From Schistocephalus solidus (taxonomy: Eukaryota > Platyhelminthes > Cestoda > Diphyllobothriidea > Diphyllobothriidae), in NCBI GenBank assembly GCA_017591395.1, contig WEDG01005118.1, forward strand, positions 1 through 64,000: DNA of 64,000 nucleotides, written 5' to 3'. The notes beneath the pieces are model-generated. The model saw only the letters and a list, made by a program, of their open reading frames with translations, was not told where the DNA came from and made no database searches. Numbering within the stretch: position 1 is the first letter of the stretch; each line of letters opens with the position of its first letter. A program made the translations under genes and the position numbers. Shown one piece after another: positions 58,641-64,000 of the stretch.

Positions 58641-59394
58641 TAAGAGGTTCTTCAGCTCAAGTTTTCTTCAGATAGACGCGCCTCCAGACGCTACCATCAA
58701 GTTTCCTTCTTAGAGCCAGGTGTTTCTGTTTCCGTCTCCAACGTGAATGTGATCGACCGATTTGTGGCATTTAAGTAGGCAGCTACGTCCCTTTCGGTAG
58801 TGGCAGTTACTTAGATGCCATAGACGTCACGACCATACTGTTTTGGATTATTTATCTGATCACTCAGTGGAAAACTTTTCAATTTACCCCTGAAGACACC
58901 GGAGCCCGAAGCAAGGCCGTCTACTTGTCTATTTAGTTGGTTGTCAAAAGACCCTGTGCATTCGATGTGCATCTAAGTAATAGTATCTTGAGTGGATTCG
59001 TCAACATTCTTATTTCCTGTTAGTTTGTCGATAGGAATTCACAAATGTAGTCAACTTTCAAGGTAATAATTTAAGAAATTATTAAGTGCAGGTGACCGGG
59101 ACATTAATTTTTGAGCTTGTAGCTAGTATCTATGGCGGGAGTACGGTATACCATCTTTGCCATATACATTTCATACTACTTGTATTACTACTTCTTTGTA
59201 GAATAGGCCTTATATGTCTATTCCACAGTGGTTGATTGTTTTAGACCCAGAGGTTAATTGTAATTTCGGGTCTGACCCAAAAAATCATGTCCGAATCACC
59301 TGGCTCCATGTCCTGCATTTAATAATTTCAGAAATTATTTCCTTGATTTTTCTCTGAGTTCATATACCTGAAACCGCATAGAGAACGCTGGGGG

Positions 59395-59468
59395 ACCCAC
59401 TGAGGAGCCGAACCCCTCGTTGCTGTGTCATGCATCAGCAGAAACATCGGCGAAACACGTGTCTGGGC
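59395..59468 (+). ncRNA. hammerhead ribozyme motif, unit 1 (core intact)
   Basis: Stem I CCCA (59396-59399) pairs with TGGG (59464-59467). The core CTGAGGA is at 59400-59406 (position 7 may be any base). Stem II GCCGA (59407-59411) pairs with TCGGC (59447-59451) and encloses an inner GCTG/CAGC hairpin. GAA follows at 59452, stem III is the palindrome ACACGTGT, and the cleavage position is C at 59463. Confidence 0.65.
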
Positions 59469-59747
59469 TTTTAGCTAGTACCTATGTCGAAAGTACGGTA
59501 TAAAGTCTTTGCCATATAAGATTCATACTACTTGTAGTACTACTTGTTTTTAGAATGGGCGTAACGTGGTTATTCCACAGTGGTTGATTGTCTTCGACCT
59601 AAACGTTCGTTGAAATTTCTGGTCTGACCCTAAAAAGTCATGTCCGAATCACCTGACTCCATGTCCTGCATTTAATAATTTCATAAATAATTTCTTTGAT
59701 TGTTCTCTGAGTTCATATACCATAAACCAAATAAAGAACGCCGGGAG

Positions 59748-59820
59748 ATCGACTGAAGAGCCGAACCCCTCGTTGCTGCGTCATGCAGCAGCAGAAACAT
59801 CGGCAAAACACGTGTCTCGG
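59748..59820 (+). ncRNA. hammerhead ribozyme motif, unit 2 (G12 mutated)
   Basis: Stem I TCGA pairs with TCGG (three Watson-Crick pairs and one G-U). The core CTGAAGA is at 59753-59759, stem II is GCCGA with TCGGC, and the inner hairpin GCTGC/GCAGC is improved. Stem III is ACACGTGT, but GAAA reads AAAA. Stem I differs from unit 1 while still pairing. Confidence 0.55.
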
Positions 59821-59865
59821 CTTTTGGCTTGTACCTATGTCAAAGGTACGGGAAACCATCTTTGC

Positions 59866-61263
59866 CGCAATCATCTGGCTCGGTGACCGGTATATTTGTA
59901 AAACATTATTAGATTTTAATAAGAAAATCACTATACCGGGAGGGTTAAGGTGGCTGATATCGTCAATGCAATGTTGAGATATTGATAACTATAATTCATA
60001 AAAGGTAATTCATAATGTTGCATACTGTCTGTGAAAGCGGGCACGAGATCGTAGGTTTGGTTCCGGAGTATAACTTATAAACTTTTCGATGTCGCCTCAA
60101 GTGATGTTTGCTCGAGTGTCATAGACGAGTGGTTGTGAACCTATCGACCAGGACTTTTTAAAGTATTAATTGTGTTTACATTTCATACGGAACTCCTAGC
60201 CTCTCCACGTTTTCTTACTCTATCAGGGTGTCAAGACCGTCTGCGCCTTGATATACATGACGCGCAGGTTCTTCTATCGTTGCAAGGGTGCATTTTCAGT
60301 TGATTCTCAGTGTTTTGTTTCAAGGTTTGCGTGGTATAACTGTTCGGCTATGCCGCAGCGGTCGCCCGTAATGTTTGGGCATTCATTTCTCTAAATACAG
60401 TCGCTGATAAACTTTGCCAGCACTTTCGCCTCCAAACGTTCGGTGCTGAAACGTAGGTACTCATCGTGCGCCTTTACCAACGTGGGATCTGTGGGCTATT
60501 TTAGAGTTGCGCAAATTCCCGCGGAAGGACTCAGCAGATCGCTGGCGAGCATAGGTTTACTATCGGTAAGCTCTCCTTAGGCCAATTCATTTCTTTGGTA
60601 TCAGGCTCGAGAATAACATTTCAGCGTCGGTTAGCGACAGCGGCAGTGGCTCCCTCCCTCAACCCCGTCATCATCGCTGACTCCAAGTAACCAACCCAAT
60701 CCCTACATATTCCCCCGCGCAGCTTGTGTGTTAAGATGACTTTCAATCGATTTCTTTGAGCACGGACATGTTTTATTAATCCCGTTCCACGAAATGGCTT
60801 GACGAGAATTTATTGAATGTAAACGAAGATGCTCTTGTAATGTACCCGAAATGCGTTAGCCACGACCCAGGAGGGAAGGAAGACGTTGATATGTACAGTA
60901 TACTAATAACATAAGTACAGTGTGAAACTATGGATAAGGGAAAACCTAGGTACAAAAATAATCTAAATCTTCGGGATGACTGTGCAGCTGAGATCCGGGA
61001 GGAGCAAGAGACGGGCTGCAACGAGGATTCCTGGTCGTCAGGCTCGGCCGAAAACGGGGGTCCAGGATTTCATTCCTCGCCCGTATTTATAACACCTCCA
61101 TTGACAAGGTCAGATCCCATCGGTGATGATTGGTTGAGATGCATTGGGGAAGTGAAATTAAACAAATTTAAGCTACGTATATTTTCCTATCATTAACATT
61201 AAAACTAAATTATTATGTTATAAAACTTTATAAGAAACCTAAATCACGTTTAAGTGCTAGACG
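59866..61263. other. no gene recognised
   Basis: The 88-codon ORF at 60930-61196 is hydrophilic and acidic, with no recognised motif. It could be an exon, but neither splice sites nor homology support that. Confidence 0.4.
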
Positions 61264-61405
61264 TATAAATAGGATGATGAATCGCGCACGCCCCTTTAGG
61301 GGCGCTTTTTCCAGAAGTTTCTACGGACGCACGTGGTTCTAGAACTCTCTACCAGGAACACGTGGTTAGAAATTTCCAAATCTTCCACTAGTCATTTAAA
61401 TACTT
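61264..61405 (+). promoter_or_regulatory. cluster of heat-shock-element dyads and E-boxes with TATA-like sites
   Basis: Three inverted nGAAn dyads fall within 65 bp: AGAAGTTTCT (61313-61322), GTTCTAGAAC (61336-61345) and AGAAATTTCC (61368-61377). CACGTGG occurs twice, just before the second and third. TATAAATA lies at 61264 and TTTAAATA near 61396. A GCCCC-TTTA-GGGGC hairpin precedes the cluster. This looks like a stress-responsive promoter or LTR-type regulatory block. No downstream gene is recognised, although 61440-61680 is plausible leader sequence. Confidence 0.45.
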
Positions 61406-61678
61406 CCCGAGGAATTCTCGCAGCTAGGAAGCAAAACTCTTAGAGTTACCGCAGCGAAGGAAACAGCTTTTCGAAAACTTTTCCAGGTGTGCTCCCCGTT
61501 AACCTGCAGACGCCTTAGCCTTCTCATCCAATTTGAAACACGCAACTCAAAAGCAAGCAGGCACTCAGTAAAACTCACCTCGGAAAAACAGTATGCTACA
61601 GAGAGAAGTGAACAATGCGCGTCTCTGAGCGGCCGAGCTAAGTTGTCAACAGGAGCCTCGACTACCTAAAAACGTATT

Positions 61679-62607
61679 CCACACACAATGTCGTAAATCA
61701 CTGTGGCCGGAAAAAATGAAAGAATGTAGTGTATGTTCTACCCAGTGGACAGATTCTTACGCTTACACAGAAAACGACCGGAAATTAAGAGGGAAACATT
61801 GGGGTGTGCAGTTTATAAAGCCCTCTTTTACATTTGAAAGGAATCGGTGGTAACAGTGGGTTATGTGCCGCACCAAGCAAACCAGAAACTCCAGGCTCCT
61901 GTAATAGGGGTTTTACGGGTGGGCATTACATCGAGTAATATATAGTGTATACGGTCCTTGCAAAATTGCATGCGTTGTTCTTTCTGATCTTTGAATTTAC
62001 AAAGTCAATAGTTTGCAGCAGTTGTAAAGGTTCCAAGATCTTGAGATCCCTAGCGGATAGTGATTTGAGGGCCCTGGGATGGCTTCATTGCCAGTTTCAC
62101 CCACACAGACTTCATTAGAATCCTGTTGGTTCAATATCGGTGTAAAAAGGCTCTGACGTGAAACACTGGTGAAGTACCCACTTTTCCATCGCCTAGCACA
62201 AAGCAAAACACGTGCCTGGGGTTTCTGGCATCGGCAGACGCCCATGCAGACCGGAACGCACAAGACCGTTTACATTGTGAAACAGGAGGCTTGAACAACC
62301 AATAGCTTCCCGATTATATGCAGCTTGTAGATGCCGGACCACCATGTATACTCAAGTAAGGATTCTCAGGCGGACCATTGAAGCAAACAGGCGAGTTGCA
62401 GGAAGCACATCAGAAGAAGACGATAAGGCCTGTGTAACAAGAAGTTTATTTTCTTGAAGCAAATCTCCGCAAATCTCCATGTGTCACTCCTTAGAAACTT
62501 GGAATTTTTGGAGTCGAAAATGGGCATCAGTTATGAAAGCACCAAGCATGCTTCGCCCGTAACGGGTCGCAATTTGGTATCCCAGGGTAGACTTAACGGC
62601 AGGTTTC
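61679..62607. other. no gene recognised; possible 5' region of Penelope-like element
   Basis: Non-coding. AAAACACGTGCCTGGGG near 62213 resembles the 3' half of the hammerhead seen at 59452-59467, suggesting a decayed pseudo-LTR of the Penelope-like element that follows. The matching CTGANGA side is not convincing. Confidence 0.35.
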
Positions 62608-64000
62608 ATGCGTAAACACATGGAGATTTGCCGAGAACAGCTTCTTTCACAATTATTTGAATGCTTTAACGACACGATTGCACGTGTTTCAGAACGTGAA
62701 CGACAGAAGAAGCGGAATGTTTTAGACAGAAAATGGTTTAAAATTTCACAACAAACCGACACAAACCAGAAGTTTTCAAAGAAGGTCATAAATCTGTCAT
62801 CGAGAATCCTCACCACAATGGAAGAGAGCGTGCTTTCCAAAGGTCTAAAATACAATCTTTCTGACTCAAACTATTTGGGATTTCTTGCAAGCTTTGAATC
62901 CATCATATCGACTCTGAACCTCACAGAAAACGAACGGTTTACTATACGAAATAGTACCATAAAGCGTTAAAAGACCGGAAACATTTTTCAGTACTATCAC
63001 ATGAAGAGAGGAAAGCGTTAAAGGGTCTTAAAACTGACAAGAATATTATCATTCTCCCCGCAGACAAAGGGGGCGCGATTGCGGTTTTGAACAAAACAGA
63101 CTACAATGAGAAGATGCTATCATTGTTAGAAGATGGGTCCACCTGCGCACCCTACAAAGACACATAATTCATCAATTTATAGGGTGTTGAAACGTTTCAC
63201 AGGGAAGAAGCAACTGTCAGGAAATATTGCTAAATCCCTGCGACAAACTGAACCAACCATCGCGAAGATTGATGGACTGCTTAAAGTCCACAAAACTGAA
63301 GTTCCACTGCAACCTATAGTGTCATTGATCTGTGCGCCCAACTACAACAGTTCCAAGTGGTTATTCCAAAAGCTTCATCCACTTACGAAGAATTGTGAAA
63401 CCTCGAATGAGAATTCAACGGAGTTTCTAAAGAAATTAAAAGGAACCACAATCTGAACAGATGAAATAATGATCTCCTTCGGTCGTTTCACTCTTCATGT
63501 CTATACCATTAGCCCTAGCAAAACAATACACAGAGAAACTCCTGTTGTCCCACGATACGGGTGTTCCAGCAACGTCCGTACTCGAACTCATGGACCTATG
63601 TTTAGAATCTAACTTTTCATTCGACCGAAAATGCTATAAGCAACTGAACGGAGCTCCAATGGGGTCACCCATCTCTGGTTCTCTCGCCGAAATCACAATG
63701 CAGAAACTCGAGGCCACAGCGCTTCCGGTAGTTAATCGTAAATTATGGCTGAGTTATGTAGACGACACATTTGTTGTCGTTAAAAAGGACCAACTGGAAA
63801 TGCTCCATAACACCATCAAATCCACAATCCCGGGAATCCAATTCACACTCAAAAAGGTAGTTGACAATACACTCCCATTCCTGGATCTTCTCGTACAACG
63901 AAAGACCGACGGAACACTACGTACATCGGTTTATCGAAAGGAAACTTATGCCGAAGTCATTCTGCCTTATGAGAGCAATCAGCCAATCGCTCACAAACAA
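62608..64000 (+). pseudogene. Penelope-like element reverse transcriptase, frameshifted, runs off window
   Basis: The N-terminal segment (62608-62967) has MEICREQLLSQLFECFND, NLSSRILTTMEESVLSKGL and LTENERFTIRN, typical of the region before the RT in Penelope-like elements. A shifted frame gives NIIILPADKGGAIAVLNKTD (from about 63036). The first frame returns at 63133 with YRVLKRFTGKKQL and IDGLLKVHKTEVPLQPIVS. A third frame, open from 63494 to the window end, has CYKQLNGAPMGSPISGSLAE, the intact catalytic YVDD at 63755-63766, then FTLKKVVDNTLPFLDLLVQR and TSVYRKETYAEVI. The GIY-YIG endonuclease would lie beyond 64000. At least three frame changes show it is inactive as read. It is more complete than the Penelope remnant at 26950-27239. 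Confidence 0.8.

Larger units (their letters stand above)
59111..59865 (+). repeat. 353-bp tandem repeat (2.1 units) with hammerheads at the junctions
   Basis: GAGCTTGTAGCTAGTATCTA at 59113 recurs as GGCTTTTAGCTAGTACCTA at about 59466 and as GGCTTTTGGCTTGTACCTA at about 59819. Interior landmarks such as CACAGTGGTTGATTGT and CATGTCCTGCATTTAATAAT recur in step. Each unit ends in a hammerhead-like fold (59395-59468 and 59748-59820). Cleavage at both would release a monomer of exactly one period (59464-59816). This resembles retrozymes and the repeat ends of Penelope-like elements. No ORF is present. Confidence 0.75.

Noticed and set aside
60930..61196. 88-codon acidic ORF as a gene or exon
   Set aside because: No homology recognised and no convincing splice signals; left as unassigned sequence.
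62130..62225. Hammerhead upstream of the right-hand Penelope element
   Set aside because: The 3' half (AAAACACGTGCCTGGGG) is suggestive, but no CTGANGA with a pairing stem II is found at the right distance.

Overview
The window looks like gene-poor, repeat-rich DNA from a parasitic flatworm, most likely a tapeworm. This is an inference. It rests on one intron-containing metazoan gene in a sea of decayed non-LTR retrotransposons and Penelope-like elements, on tRNA-headed tandem repeats that carry hammerhead-ribozyme folds (a flatworm-type arrangement, compare the Schistosoma Sm-alpha satellite), and on degenerate TTAGGG-like dispersed repeats. Nothing is organised in operons and there are no prokaryotic signals.

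One host gene is convincing: MED19, a Mediator head-module subunit, on the + strand in two coding exons (7429-7764 and 10783-11724). They are separated by a 3 kb intron that holds a truncated retroelement tail. A perfect 54-bp palindrome lies about 165 bp upstream of its first exon.

Retroelement remains, left to right: a CR1-like LINE (3434-5265, +); an RTE-like LINE (12542-15285, -) and a second fragment of the same kind (16770-17872, +); another LINE reverse transcriptase (18390-19690, -); a Penelope C-terminus with a hammerhead just behind it (26950-27320, +); a transposase-like ORF with a nonsense codon (31868-32675, +); three copies of an unusual LINE whose reverse transcriptase is followed by a series of C2H2 zinc fingers (36046-39200, -; 41618-42910, +; 45690-49160, -); a short reverse-transcriptase tail relic (58339-58640, -); and a Penelope-like element running off the right edge (62608-64000, +). 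All are broken by stops, frameshifts or deletions.

Two tandem-repeat systems stand out. The first is a roughly 305-bp unit with a tRNA-like pol III head (A and B boxes), found as arrays at 24826-26868 (-), 27374-28010 (+) and 44260-45340 (+) and as single relics elsewhere. Each good unit contains a near-canonical type I hammerhead fold with a palindromic 8-nt stem III. The second is a 353-bp tandem unit (59111-59865) with a different hammerhead at each repeat junction; its stem I differs in sequence between copies but keeps pairing. A dispersed repeat seen about nine times turns out to be the 3' tail of the zinc-finger LINE, so its solitary copies are probably 5'-truncated insertions.

The rest (about half the window) is unannotated non-coding sequence with short chance ORFs, a MITE-like element with long terminal inverted repeats, microsatellites, telomere-like repeats, and a cluster of heat-shock-element dyads near 61.3 kb. 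All family names come from reading motifs by eye; no database search was possible.
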